Positions 1-8,371 of a stretch of DNA of 13,328 bases are shown one piece after another. How positions within the stretch are numbered: position 1 is the stretch's first letter; each line of letters begins with the position of its first letter. Origin of the DNA: Rhodoferax sp. (GTDB lineage: Bacteria; Pseudomonadota; Gammaproteobacteria; Burkholderiales; Burkholderiaceae_C); assembly GCA_018882485.1 (NCBI GenBank), contig VERU01000021.1, positions 1-13,328 on the forward strand, read 5' to 3'. The notes beneath the pieces were generated by a model. It was not told where the DNA came from. It ran no database searches and saw only the letters and a program-made list of their open reading frames with translations. The position numbers were made by a program, and so were the translations under genes.

Positions 1-472
1 GGGCTTCATGGGTCGGTGGCCGCAGTGTGTAGCCCAGGTCGGCCAGTCCGACGGGCGTGGTGCAGTGTGAGCAGACCAGGCGGGGCGTGAACCCCTCGCC
101 GCAGCGGTGCTGCAGCCGCGTTGGCAGTTCCTGCGCCCGGGGGCTCCAGCGCTTTTCCCACAGCCAACTCATCAGCACCGGGTCGTAGAGGGCCAGACCG
201 GCCTGCGTCAGGTGGTAGGCCCGACGTCCTGGACGATCCGAGCCCGGGCGCTGTCGCAGCAGCCCTAAAAGGGTCAGCCGCTGCAAGCGGTTGGCCAGCG
301 TGGACCGTGGGATCGCCAACCGGGACTGCCAATCGTTGAACCGGCGCACTCCGGTGAAGGCGCCCATCAGCACCGCCAGGGTCCAGCGATCGCCCAGCAT
401 CTGCAGACCCTGGGCAAGTGGACTGCCGCTCAGCGCAGCCTGCAACCCGGCCAGGTCGGGTTGCTCAGGCAT
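1..472 (-). CDS. HxlR-family winged-helix transcriptional regulator (C-terminus cut by window edge)
   Basis: This is a DNA-binding regulator, partial at the left edge; 157 codons are visible from an ATG at 472-470. Residues about 19-93 read as a HxlR-type winged helix: the LGDRWTLAVL segment (26-35), a recognition-helix region with RSTLANRLQRL (56-66), and a wing followed by RRAYHLTQAG (83-92). Residues 124-137 contain C124, C134, H136 and C137, which may be a small metal-binding or structural C-terminal segment, as in longer HxlR-like proteins. The start overlaps the thiolase stop by 8 bp, so it is translated from the end of the catabolic operon. I infer that it regulates that operon, possibly through the palindrome at 8883-8907. 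HxlR proteins often respond to aldehydes, quinones or aromatic compounds, but no ligand can be assigned here. Confidence 0.85.
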   Translation of the reverse strand, partial: MPEQPDLAGLQAALSGSPLAQGLQMLGDRWTLAVLMGAFTGVRRFNDWQSRLAIPRSTLANRLQRLTLLGLLRQRPGSDRPGRRAYHLTQAGLALYDPVLMSWLWEKRWSPRAQELPTRLQHRCGEGFTPRLVCSHCTTPVGLADLGYTLRPPTHEA

Positions 473-1700
473 CCGCTTCCACGACGAAGCTCACCACCGT
501 GGCGCAAGAGCCGCCGATGTTCAGGGTCTGCACCCGGCGTGCCCCCTCGATCTGGCAGTCCCGTGCCTGCCCGGTGACCTGCCGGGCGGCATCGAACAGC
601 ATGCGTGCACCGGTGGCGCCGACCGGGTGGCCGCAGCCGATCAGCCCACCACTCATGTTGATCGGGCAGCGGCCGCCAGGGGCAATGCGGCCGTCCTCCA
701 CGGCCTGCCAGCTCTGGCCTGGCGGCGTCAGACCAAAATGGTCGATCGCCATGTATTCGGTGGTGCTGAAGCAATCGTGGGTCTCGATGCCATCGAGGTC
801 ATCGACCCCTGACAAGCCCGCACGCCGCCAGGCGTCCTCGATCGTCGCGCGCACATGCGGAAACACGTGGGCCTCTTGGCGACTGCGTTCCAATTTGTCC
901 TTGAGCCGCAGCCCGGCGTTGCGATGTCCCCAGCCGGCGATGCGGGGCAGCGCGTTCAGTGTACGACCCCGGGCTGCGGCATGCTGTTGCGCGAACCGGC
1001 CCGAGGCCAGCAGCACCGCGCAGGCGCCGTCGGTGATCTGGCCGCAGTCCTGACGCCGGGTCCCCGGTTCGATCACCGGGTTGGCCTCGTCGTCGTCGGT
1101 GAAGCTCAGCGGGTCGAACTGCCACTTGCGCGTCTGCGCCAGGGGATTGCGCCGCGCGTTGCCGTAGTTCAGTTCCGCAATCCGGTTCAGATGCCTGCGG
1201 TCCAGTCCGTAGCGCCGCTCGTACTCCTGAGCCACCAGGCCAAAGGCGGCGGGCCACATGAAGCGGCAGGCGATGTCTTCGTGGCCCTGCCAGGCCGCTG
1301 CGTTCTGGTTCTGCGAGGCCACATCACCGGGCAGGTTCTTGAACTCCTCCACCCCGAGCACCAGCACGCAGTCGTAACGCCCGGCCTCGATTTCAGCCAT
1401 GGCGGTCAGGATGCCCAGCGACGACGAGGCGCAGGCTCCCTCGTGCCGCATGGCCGGGACGCCCCAGAGCTCCGGCACCACCTGGGCCACCATGGCCCCA
1501 AGGTGTGCCTGCTGGCGCTGCAGTTCGCCGAAGGCGTTGCCGACATGGATGCTCTGCACCGCGGACGCATCGAGCGCGGCCGCTTCCAGAGCCCCCCGCG
1601 TGGCTTCCCGGGTCATGTCCGACAGGTCCTGGCCATGGCGGGACCAGGCCTTGGCGAAATCGGTCTGGTAGCCGCCCAGGATGTAAACAGGTTCGGGCAT
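465..1700 (-). CDS. SCP2-type thiolase / acetyl-CoA acetyltransferase
   Basis: This 411-residue thiolase-fold enzyme would cleave or form a carbon-carbon bond on a CoA thioester. The nucleophilic cysteine is C90 in HEGACASSS. An HDCF motif at 308-311 supplies the second catalytic cysteine (C310), and H358 lies in GCGHPVGATG. The C-terminal CxGGG cysteine of classical thiolases is replaced by N394 in LNIGGSCA. HDCF together with loss of that cysteine is the signature of the SCP2/SCPx thiolase subgroup, which often acts on branched, steroid or other bulky acyl chains. The start at 1700 is chosen over an in-frame extension to 1973 because it has AAGGAG at 1712-1707 with a 6-nt spacer and begins the conserved YILGGYQTDF strand. 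Only 1 nt separates it from the upstream flavoprotein gene. The exact substrate is unknown. Confidence 0.9.
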   Translation of the reverse strand: MPEPVYILGGYQTDFAKAWSRHGQDLSDMTREATRGALEAAALDASAVQSIHVGNAFGELQRQQAHLGAMVAQVVPELWGVPAMRHEGACASSSLGILTAMAEIEAGRYDCVLVLGVEEFKNLPGDVASQNQNAAAWQGHEDIACRFMWPAAFGLVAQEYERRYGLDRRHLNRIAELNYGNARRNPLAQTRKWQFDPLSFTDDDEANPVIEPGTRRQDCGQITDGACAVLLASGRFAQQHAAARGRTLNALPRIAGWGHRNAGLRLKDKLERSRQEAHVFPHVRATIEDAWRRAGLSGVDDLDGIETHDCFSTTEYMAIDHFGLTPPGQSWQAVEDGRIAPGGRCPINMSGGLIGCGHPVGATGARMLFDAARQVTGQARDCQIEGARRVQTLNIGGSCATVVSFVVEADA

Positions 1701-1701
1701 T

Positions 1702-2676
1702 TCAAGCTCCTTGACGGGGGTAGGACAGGCTTCCCATGCGGGACAGGGCCGCGCGGTAGTCCTGCTCCAGCCGGTCCACGATGACCGACACCGGTTCGAC
1801 CGCATGGATGGTGCCGAGGCCCTGACCGGCCGCCCACACCTCCGACCATTTCTTGCCGGCGATGGACTGGTTGCTGTCGTAGTCGCGTCCGGGCGCGTCC
1901 GGCATGCGATCGGGGTCGAAGCCCTGAGCCCGCAGCGACGGTTTGAGCCAGCTTGCCGGTGTGCCCGAGACACCGGCGCTCACCACCAGGTCGTCCATGC
2001 TGCAGTCCACCACCATCTGCTTGTACCCGGTGGGAGCCATGCTTTCGGCTGCGGGAATGAAGCGCGTTCCCATGTAGACCAGGTCGGCTCCGGCGGCCAC
2101 TGCTCCGGCAACCCCCCAGCCGTCACTGATGCCGCCCCCCACGATCACCAGCCCGTCGAAGAACTCCCGAATGGCGCTCACGAAGGCGAAGGGCGAGAGG
2201 AAGCCGGTGTGCCCGCCCGCCCCGGCGCAGACGCAGGCCAGCCCGTCGGCTCCGGCCGCCACCGCCTTGCGCGCCAGTCCCAGGCTGGTGACATCGGCAA
2301 TCACCAGGCCGCCGTAGCCGTGCACCACCTCGATGGCCGGCTTGGGGCTGCCCAGTGCGGTGACCACCAGGGGTGGCTGGTAGCGGGCCACCAGCGCCAG
2401 ATCCTCTGGCAGCCGCTGGTTGGATGAGTGCGTCACCAGGTTGGCGCACCAGGGTCCCAGTGCCGCCTCGGGGTGCTGGTCGCGGGCCTGCGCCAGGCCC
2501 TCGGTGATCTCCCGCATCCAGTCGTCGAGCACCGCAATCGGCCGGGCGTTGGGGGTGGGAAAGGCGCCGACGATGCCGGAGCGACAGGCCTGCAGCACCA
2601 GCTGGGGCCCGGAGATCAGAAACATGGGGGCGGCGACGACAGGCAGCCGCAGGGGAAAGGGCAGTCGGGTGGGCAT
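1702..2676 (-). CDS. Nitronate monooxygenase / 2-nitropropane dioxygenase-like FMN protein
   Basis: This 324-residue TIM-barrel flavoprotein belongs to the family that includes nitronate monooxygenases, FabK-type enoyl reductases and NADH:quinone reductases. Visible features are the N-terminal AAPMF (15-19), the AGGHTG motif with candidate catalytic H156, the FMN phosphate-binding GGGISDG (180-186), and GADLVYMGTRF (196-206). The sequence does not tell which reaction is catalysed. Beside a CoA ligase and thiolase, a reductase or oxidase acting on a CoA intermediate is as plausible as nitronate oxidation. It follows the alpha/beta hydrolase after 42 nt without a clear Shine-Dalgarno or promoter, and ends 1 nt before the thiolase start. 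Membership of the operon is likely. Confidence 0.85.
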   Translation of the reverse strand: MPTRLPFPLRLPVVAAPMFLISGPQLVLQACRSGIVGAFPTPNARPIAVLDDWMREITEGLAQARDQHPEAALGPWCANLVTHSSNQRLPEDLALVARYQPPLVVTALGSPKPAIEVVHGYGGLVIADVTSLGLARKAVAAGADGLACVCAGAGGHTGFLSPFAFVSAIREFFDGLVIVGGGISDGWGVAGAVAAGADLVYMGTRFIPAAESMAPTGYKQMVVDCSMDDLVVSAGVSGTPASWLKPSLRAQGFDPDRMPDAPGRDYDSNQSIAGKKWSEVWAAGQGLGTIHAVEPVSVIVDRLEQDYRAALSRMGSLSYPRQGA

Positions 2677-2718
2677 GGTGACGATGGGTCTGGTGGAAAC
2701 GGGTTCGACGAAGGGCGT

Positions 2719-3438
2719 TCAGGTCGCGGTCTGGCCCAGTGCCAGCGCGCGCAGCAGGGCGGCCAGCTCCGGCGCGCACTCCAGCGGTGTCTGGTGCCCG
2801 GCCGATTCCAGCCAGACCAGCCGGGCGCCGGGTATCAGCGCCGCCAGATCTTCCGACAACTCGGGCGGCGTGACCCGGTCGTGGCGGCCGCAGGCCACCA
2901 GCACCGGCAGTTGCAGCCGGGCCAGTGCGGCCCGGTGGTCGCTGCGCACCATCAGGGCCCGCGTCTGGCGCATGGCCGCCTCGGCGCCGACGGCGTGCAT
3001 CATGGACCGCATGGCTGGAACCAGATCGGGGTCGGCCGCGTGGTCAGGGTGCAGGCTGTAGGGGATGATGCCCTCCACGGTGCGTTCGAAGTTGCGCTGC
3101 AGTGCCGAAATGGTCTTTTCCCGCACCAGCAGGCTCTGCTCGGTTTCGATGCCGGCCGAACTGTCCAGCAGGGCCGCCGCATGCAGGGCCCGGGCAGGCC
3201 GGGCCAGCATCTCGATCACCACATAGCCGCCCATCGAAAAGCCACACAGCGTCACCGGGTGATCGGCCGGCACATCGGCCAGGCATTGCCAGGCATCGGC
3301 GGCCATGGCTGGAATCGAGTCCTGCGTGAGCACCTGGGCCGTGCGTACGTCGACCTCCGGTTCCAGCTGGTGCCGCACGCGATCCCAGATGGCCCCGGTG
3401 TTGAACATGCCGGGAACCAGCAACAGCACCGGCTTCAT
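2719..3438 (-). CDS. Alpha/beta hydrolase
   Basis: This 239-residue alpha/beta-hydrolase-fold protein is probably a cytoplasmic esterase, thioesterase or C-C hydrolase. The oxyanion-region VPGMFNTG (8-15) precedes the nucleophile elbow GFSMGG with S68. The acid D187 lies in CGRHDRVTP, and H215 lies in SAGHQTPLE, completing the triad. There is no signal peptide. The ATG at 3438 overlaps the stop of the CoA ligase gene as ATGA, which favours it over a longer in-frame reading to 3639 that would lie inside the ligase. In this operon it could hydrolyse an ester or lactone substrate before the oxygenase, or release an acid from CoA. The sequence cannot separate these roles. Confidence 0.88.
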   Translation of the reverse strand: MKPVLLLVPGMFNTGAIWDRVRHQLEPEVDVRTAQVLTQDSIPAMAADAWQCLADVPADHPVTLCGFSMGGYVVIEMLARPARALHAAALLDSSAGIETEQSLLVREKTISALQRNFERTVEGIIPYSLHPDHAADPDLVPAMRSMMHAVGAEAAMRQTRALMVRSDHRAALARLQLPVLVACGRHDRVTPPELSEDLAALIPGARLVWLESAGHQTPLECAPELAALLRALALGQTAT

Positions 3439-5174
3439 GCCTGGATCCCCAGCACGGCGCGCGCCTGTTCCCGCAGCGTGCGCTTGAGGATCTTGCCCAC
3501 CGGGTTGCGGGGCAGGCTGTCGATGGGCAGCAGGTACTCGGGCAGCTTGTAGGCCGCCACCCGCTGCGTGTCGCGCAGAAAGGTCGTCAGGTCGATCAGG
3601 GTCGGGGCCTTCCCGGCTGCGGCCACCACGCAGGCGCACAGCTTCTCGCCCAGCACCGCATCCGGAACGCCCACCACGGCCACCTCCTGGATGCCCGGGC
3701 AGGCCGCCAGCAAGCCCTCGATCTCCTCGCTGGAGATGTTCATGCCGCCCCGTATCACCAGGTCCTTGGAGCGCCCGACATAGCGGTAATACTGCAATTG
3801 CTCGCCGGCCAGCTCGAACAGGTCGCCGGTGCGGTAGTACCCCTGGTCGTCAAAGGCCCGGGCCGTCATGTCGGGGGCCCGGAAGTAGCCACTGAACACC
3901 GTGGGACCGGCGAATCGCAGTTCGCCGGCCACACCGGGGAGGACGATGTCCTGCTCCGTGGCCAGATCGACCAGCCGCGTGCGGATCTTGCGGGTGGTCG
4001 AGATCCGCCAGCTGTAACCCTGGACCCCGATGCGCGGAAAGTAGCGCGCCCGCAGGGCCGGGTCGGGCATGTCGATGTCGCTGCTGGTCAGCGCCGCCCC
4101 TTCGTTGGAACCGAAGTAGTTGACGATCTGCACCCCATGCCGGTCGGCAAAGCCCTGCACCATCCAGTCCGACAGCGGGGCTGAACCCGAGCCGATGCGG
4201 CGCAGCCGCCCGAAATCGATGCCTTCCAGCAAATGGTCTTCCTGCATCAGCCGGTTCAGGATGGCCGGCGCGGCCACGGTGTAGTCGATGCCTTCCTCGC
4301 GCAGCTGCCGCAGGAATACCGGCAGGCTGAAAGGGTGGTGCTGGATCACGGTGGCACCCAGCACCAGCCAGGTGGCGAACGCGGCCGAAATGCCCGACAT
4401 GTTGACCAGCGGGAAGGGGTTGAGCAGGCGTGCGCCGGGCTGCAGCTGCCCCGCCTCGATGATGCTGGGCGGAACGATCAGCCATTCGTTGTGGCTGCGC
4501 GGCACGCCCTTGGGAGCCGCCTCGGTGCCCGAAGTCCAGCAGATCGTGAACACATCGTTGGCGCTGACATGCGCCGCCCGGGCCGCCAGGTCCACGCGGT
4601 GATGCTGCGGCGTCGTCAGGGCCTGACGCGTTGCGGCCCCCACATCCGTCACCCCTTCAGGCAGCGATCCGCCCCAGGCCAGAACATGCCGCAGGTGCGG
4701 ATGGCTTCTGCCCAGTGCCAGGTACATGGCGGCGGCGGCATGGCCGGATTGCGCCTGGCCGATGTGCCCCAGTGTCACGACGGCACAGGCCTGGGTGATC
4801 TGCAGGATGTGCGCCAGCTCGTGTTCGCGGTACTGCACGGGCACGGGTGTGACGATGATCCCCAGCCGGGCGCAGGCCAGGTAGACCACGAACTGCTCCA
4901 CCACATTGGGCAGGTGCATCACCAGAATGTCATCGCGCCCCAGGCCCTGGTCCAGCAGCAGCCGGCACAGCCGCTGCACCTCGTCGCCCAGAGCCCGCCA
5001 GGTCAGCCGGCGCGGCGCACCCGGCGCGAAATCGGCCCGGTTCGGGGCATCGGCCACGGCTTCGCGGTCCGGATGCCGCACCCGCTGACGCTCGAACACA
5101 TCCCACAGGGTGAGTTCGCCCCACCAGCCCCGGGCGGTGTATTCGGCGATGTGCCGGGGGCTTGCCAGCTCCAT
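3435..5174 (-). CDS. AMP-dependent acyl-CoA synthetase/ligase
   Basis: This 579-residue member of the adenylate-forming superfamily converts a carboxylic acid, ATP and CoA to acyl-CoA, AMP and PPi. Core motifs appear in order: the phosphate-binding loop TSGTEAAPKG (214-223), YFGSNEG (353-359), YRTGDL (447-452), the hinge GRSKDLVIRGGMNIS (467-481), and catalytic K561 in NPVGKILKRTL. Length is normal for medium-chain or aromatic acyl-CoA ligases. The acyl pocket near NPFPLVNMSG (252-261) does not identify a substrate by eye. The start at 5174 lies 1 nt after the oxygenase stop and has no obvious Shine-Dalgarno, so coupling to the upstream gene is likely. It would activate the acid made by the PaaN-like dehydrogenase or one released by the hydrolase. 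Confidence 0.92.
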   Translation of the reverse strand: MELASPRHIAEYTARGWWGELTLWDVFERQRVRHPDREAVADAPNRADFAPGAPRRLTWRALGDEVQRLCRLLLDQGLGRDDILVMHLPNVVEQFVVYLACARLGIIVTPVPVQYREHELAHILQITQACAVVTLGHIGQAQSGHAAAAMYLALGRSHPHLRHVLAWGGSLPEGVTDVGAATRQALTTPQHHRVDLAARAAHVSANDVFTICWTSGTEAAPKGVPRSHNEWLIVPPSIIEAGQLQPGARLLNPFPLVNMSGISAAFATWLVLGATVIQHHPFSLPVFLRQLREEGIDYTVAAPAILNRLMQEDHLLEGIDFGRLRRIGSGSAPLSDWMVQGFADRHGVQIVNYFGSNEGAALTSSDIDMPDPALRARYFPRIGVQGYSWRISTTRKIRTRLVDLATEQDIVLPGVAGELRFAGPTVFSGYFRAPDMTARAFDDQGYYRTGDLFELAGEQLQYYRYVGRSKDLVIRGGMNISSEEIEGLLAACPGIQEVAVVGVPDAVLGEKLCACVVAAAGKAPTLIDLTTFLRDTQRVAAYKLPEYLLPIDSLPRNPVGKILKRTLREQARAVLGIQA

Positions 5175-5175
5175 G

Positions 5176-6621
5176 TCAGTAGCCGCGCGCCAGCCGCTCG
5201 GCGCTCACCCAGGTGGAATGGAAGCCGTTCGGCACCCGCTGTGGCAGACGGATGCGGCAGACCGGCCCCTGGGCAATGTCATGGGCATCGAACACGGTGA
5301 CCCAGGATTGCCGGGCCAGCGCATCCCACATGAAGCCCACCAGGTAACCGTCGTCTTCGGCCTGCCAGCGGTCTTTGGGCGCGAACGGCGCTTCGCTGAA
5401 CCACTTGTGCGTCCCCTCGTGGTAGGTGCTGCAGCTGTCGCGATCCAGGTCGTACCGCACCAGCCCGCAGAAGCGGGGGTCCTCGGCCCGGGTGCTGCGC
5501 CCCATCAGGACGTTCCAGGAGTAGCGCGTCTTGTACCCCTGCATCCAGGAATTCACCACCGGGAACTCCTGGTTGACGATGTCGTCGATGGTGCGCTCGC
5601 GGGTCTGACCGGTGCGCAGGTTGAATCGCCATTCGTGAAAGATGAAATCGTGTTCCAGATTGGCCAGCATCTTGGGGAAGCGCTCCACATCCACCCGTCC
5701 GCGCAGGTCGGTGGGCAGCCGGAACGGCGTTCCGGTCATCACGATCTCGGTCCCGCCCTGGCCATCGTCTTCCTCCCAGGCGTTGGAGACGTGGTACATG
5801 TAGGTCGGACTGGCCTCGAACCAGCGGATCTGGTCGGGCGTTCCATGGCGGGGCACCACCCCGAAACGCGAGGGCAGGGTGTGATGGAATTTCAGCTTGT
5901 GCCGCCCCGCCGCAAAGGCGTCCATGTCGTAGAACAGCGGCAGGTCGTGCAGGATGGTGTAGTTCGGCGTGATCGCCATGTCGTGCGGCAGCCGCGGCCC
6001 GGGCAGCTGCACCGGCATGAAGGTCCTGAGCTGGCCGCTGCGGTCCACCACCCCGTAGTGCATGTACGGGGCCTGCTTGCCGTAGGCAAAGAACAGGAAT
6101 TCCCCCGTGCGCTCGTCCACCCGGGAATGGGCCGAGATGGGCAGCCCTTTCAGGCGCGGATCGATATCGAGCTGGCCCAGCGTGCTCAGGTCATCGGGCC
6201 GGCAGCGGTAGACGCTGCCGCCCAGGTACCACATGGACACCAGCGACCCGGCGAAATACTTCACATCCGTGTTCGAGGTGTTCTTCACGGGCATGTCGGG
6301 CCGGTCGCGGCGCGGCGGATCCTTGATGCCCTGCCACAGCGCGCTGCCCGCTTCGAGTTCTTCGCGCAGGCTGTCGGTCATCACCCAGCGGTTGCTGTAG
6401 CGGGCCCGTCCACCCGCGAAGTGGACCGCATGCAGCATGCCGTCGCCGTCGAACCAGTGGTAGCGGCCCGGGGCTTCGAAACGGCGGTTCGGCCCGTTGC
6501 GCACGTACACCCCGTTGAGGTCCTTGGGGATTTCCCCCTCTGTGGCGCTCAGGTCGATCTGCACCTCGCGATCGACGGGCGCGAAGCCGCCTTGCAGTAC
6601 CGGGATGTCGCTCAGGTCCAT
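5176..6621 (-). CDS. Carotenoid oxygenase (RPE65/lignostilbene dioxygenase) family protein
   Basis: This 481-residue seven-bladed-propeller non-heme Fe(II) oxygenase would cleave a C=C bond to aldehyde or ketone products. The four iron ligands are predicted as H165 (SAHSRVD), H213 (PHDMAIT), H277 (YHVSNAWEE) and H468 (NGFHSTWV). The spacing matches bacterial lignostilbene dioxygenases and isoeugenol monooxygenase, and so does the length. Second-shell glutamates E352 (QEFP) and E410 (SEAPFAP) appear kept. The position usually holding Glu in the LWEGG/LKED segment reads M130-W131-Y132-L133-G134. The Lys that contacts the 4-hydroxyl in lignostilbene dioxygenases is therefore also absent. The ATG at 6621 has AAGGAG at 6635-6630 with an 8-nt spacer and follows paaN-like by 13 nt. 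Substrates could be a stilbene, phenylpropene or apocarotenoid; none can be chosen from sequence. Confidence 0.92.
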   Translation of the reverse strand: MDLSDIPVLQGGFAPVDREVQIDLSATEGEIPKDLNGVYVRNGPNRRFEAPGRYHWFDGDGMLHAVHFAGGRARYSNRWVMTDSLREELEAGSALWQGIKDPPRRDRPDMPVKNTSNTDVKYFAGSLVSMWYLGGSVYRCRPDDLSTLGQLDIDPRLKGLPISAHSRVDERTGEFLFFAYGKQAPYMHYGVVDRSGQLRTFMPVQLPGPRLPHDMAITPNYTILHDLPLFYDMDAFAAGRHKLKFHHTLPSRFGVVPRHGTPDQIRWFEASPTYMYHVSNAWEEDDGQGGTEIVMTGTPFRLPTDLRGRVDVERFPKMLANLEHDFIFHEWRFNLRTGQTRERTIDDIVNQEFPVVNSWMQGYKTRYSWNVLMGRSTRAEDPRFCGLVRYDLDRDSCSTYHEGTHKWFSEAPFAPKDRWQAEDDGYLVGFMWDALARQSWVTVFDAHDIAQGPVCRIRLPQRVPNGFHSTWVSAERLARGY

Positions 6622-6634
6622 GGGGTGTGCTCCT

Positions 6635-8371
6635 TCAGAGTGGAGGGATGGGTACGGGCGGCGCCAGCGGGCGCCGCGACTGGGTCACGCAAAAGCGGTT
6701 GGCCACAAAGGCCAGGTGGGTCAGCGCCGCGTTGCCGGCCGGATTCAGCCCGGTCACGTGGTAGTCGCTGTAGGCTGCGGCAAAGTTCAGGGGCATGGCC
6801 CCGGTGCGGTTGATGGTGAGCTGCGCGCCCGCCTGCGCATAGGCCTGCTCGGCCTGTGCCACATAGCCCTCGTCCTCGGAGTACAGGAAGGCGGTCAGAC
6901 CGCCGAACTCCCGCGCGTCGCGGGTCGCCTGGGCCAGGGCATCGGCGGCGTCGTCACAGGCGATCACGAAACTGACCGGACCGAACCGCTCCTCGCCGTA
7001 CAGGTCGCGTTCGCCCTTGCCCACCTGCAGCATCAACGGCGTGCTGGTGCGCGCCTGGGGAAACTCGGGATGCGGGTAGCTGCGCGGAGCCAGCAGCACC
7101 TGCCCGCGCTGCGCGCCCTGCTGCTGCATCTGCGCCAGCAGCGCCAGGGTTTGCGGCGACTGGATGGTGGCCAGGATCATGGCCGCCTTCTTCGGCTCGC
7201 GGCACAGCGCGTCCACCGCGGCCGCCAGCCGCCGGCCGACCTCATCGAGCGCCACCGTGCCCGACGGCGTGCGGACTCCCCGCGCCGGGACGTAGATGTT
7301 CTGCGGACTGGTGCACATCTGGGCACTGAACATGCACAGCGTGGTGGCCAGGCTGCGCAGGGCGGCGTCCAGATCGTTCGCCGATTCCAGAACCACCGTG
7401 TTGCAGCCCGCCGTTTCGGTGAAACTGAGCGCGGGGTAGGCGTTGCGTTCGACCCATTGCCCGAACTGCACGCTGCCCGTGAAGTCCACCATCGCGGTGC
7501 GTGGATGCCGGACCAGAATCTTGCCCAGCGGCGCATCGCGGCTGTCGGGCGCCATCGTCACCAGGTTCGGATCGAAGCCCGCTTCCTGCAGCACCTGGCG
7601 GAACACCCGGACCGAAATGGCCATGGGCAGCACCGTGGCCGGGTGGGGTTTGACGATCACCGCGTTGCCGGTGGCCAGGCTGGCCATCATCGACGGCCAG
7701 GCGTTCCAGGTCGGAAAACTGGCGCACGAGAAGCACACGGCCACCCCCCGAGGCACCAGCCGGTAGGTTTTTTGCAGCGCAATCGTCGAGGGCCCGAACT
7801 GGCGCTCCCAGTGCGCCTGGGGTGTTACCGCATGCTGCGCCTGGTGGGCATACACCAGGGCCTCGATGGCACGGTCCAGTGCGTTCACGCCCGAACCCGT
7901 GTAGGCCATGTTGAAGCTCTGGCCAGCGGTGTGCATCACGGCATGGGCGATTTCGAACAGGTGCTCACGGTACAGACGGTCCACCACCTCCATCAGCACA
8001 CCGATGCGGGTATCCACCGGCACCCTCGACCAGTCGCCCAGGGCGTTGGCGGCGGCATCGAACAGCCGGTCCGGGTCGGCCCGGCAGTAGCGGATGCCGA
8101 GGGCCGCCTGGGTGTAGGGGGAGACTTCCTCGCCCAGCGTGTCGGCCTCGCCGGGCTGGTCCAGCTCGAACAGCCGGGGCGCATCGGAACCCAGATGAGC
8201 CTGAAAGGCCGCCAGACCCCGTGCCTGCGCGGCCGCGGCATCCGGGTACTTGGCCGGCAGTTCCGGAAAGGGGCTCCAGCAGTTGCGAACCGCACAGGCC
8301 TGGCGGGCGCCCTCGAAACGGTCGCGGTGCCGTTCAAAATACCCGGCACCCCGGACAGCGGCGGCCGTCAT
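6635..8371 (-). CDS. PaaN-type aldehyde dehydrogenase
   Basis: This 578-residue aldehyde dehydrogenase superfamily protein resembles the PaaN group named from phenylacetate degradation. The N-terminal extension (about 1-110) with YFERH, WSPFPE and the ESPY-like EVSPY (82-86) is typical of PaaN. The PaaN-like AHAVMHTAGQSFNMA segment starts at 142. The dehydrogenase core has K241 in VIVKPHP for cofactor binding, general base E319 in FTETAG and nucleophile C353 in QMCTSPQ. No other phenylacetate genes are present in the window, so a phenylacetate role is not supported. I infer that it oxidises the aldehyde released by the neighbouring oxygenase. The ATG at 8371 overlaps the lipocalin-like stop as ATGA, which favours it over an in-frame extension to 8677. 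Confidence 0.9.
   Translation of the reverse strand: MTAAAVRGAGYFERHRDRFEGARQACAVRNCWSPFPELPAKYPDAAAAQARGLAAFQAHLGSDAPRLFELDQPGEADTLGEEVSPYTQAALGIRYCRADPDRLFDAAANALGDWSRVPVDTRIGVLMEVVDRLYREHLFEIAHAVMHTAGQSFNMAYTGSGVNALDRAIEALVYAHQAQHAVTPQAHWERQFGPSTIALQKTYRLVPRGVAVCFSCASFPTWNAWPSMMASLATGNAVIVKPHPATVLPMAISVRVFRQVLQEAGFDPNLVTMAPDSRDAPLGKILVRHPRTAMVDFTGSVQFGQWVERNAYPALSFTETAGCNTVVLESANDLDAALRSLATTLCMFSAQMCTSPQNIYVPARGVRTPSGTVALDEVGRRLAAAVDALCREPKKAAMILATIQSPQTLALLAQMQQQGAQRGQVLLAPRSYPHPEFPQARTSTPLMLQVGKGERDLYGEERFGPVSFVIACDDAADALAQATRDAREFGGLTAFLYSEDEGYVAQAEQAYAQAGAQLTINRTGAMPLNFAAAYSDYHVTGLNPAGNAALTHLAFVANRFCVTQSRRPLAPPVPIPPL

Noticed and set aside
1701..1973. N-terminal extension of the thiolase
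   Set aside because: The added residues are Arg/Ser/Thr-rich without thiolase similarity, lie inside the flavoprotein gene, and the ATG at 1700 has a good ribosome site.
2677..2718. Internal promoter before the flavoprotein gene
   Set aside because: No -35/-10 pair with suitable spacing and no hairpin was found in this 42-nt gap.
5110..6813. Long plus-strand reading frame of 567 codons
   Set aside because: It lies antisense to the oxygenase gene, whose four iron histidines and Shine-Dalgarno are clear; the plus frame has no recognisable domain and reflects high GC.
6635..8371. Assignment to phenylacetate degradation
   Set aside because: Only the PaaN-type dehydrogenase points there; no paaA-E, paaG, paaJ, paaK or paaZ-like hydratase gene is in the window, although a CoA ligase is present.
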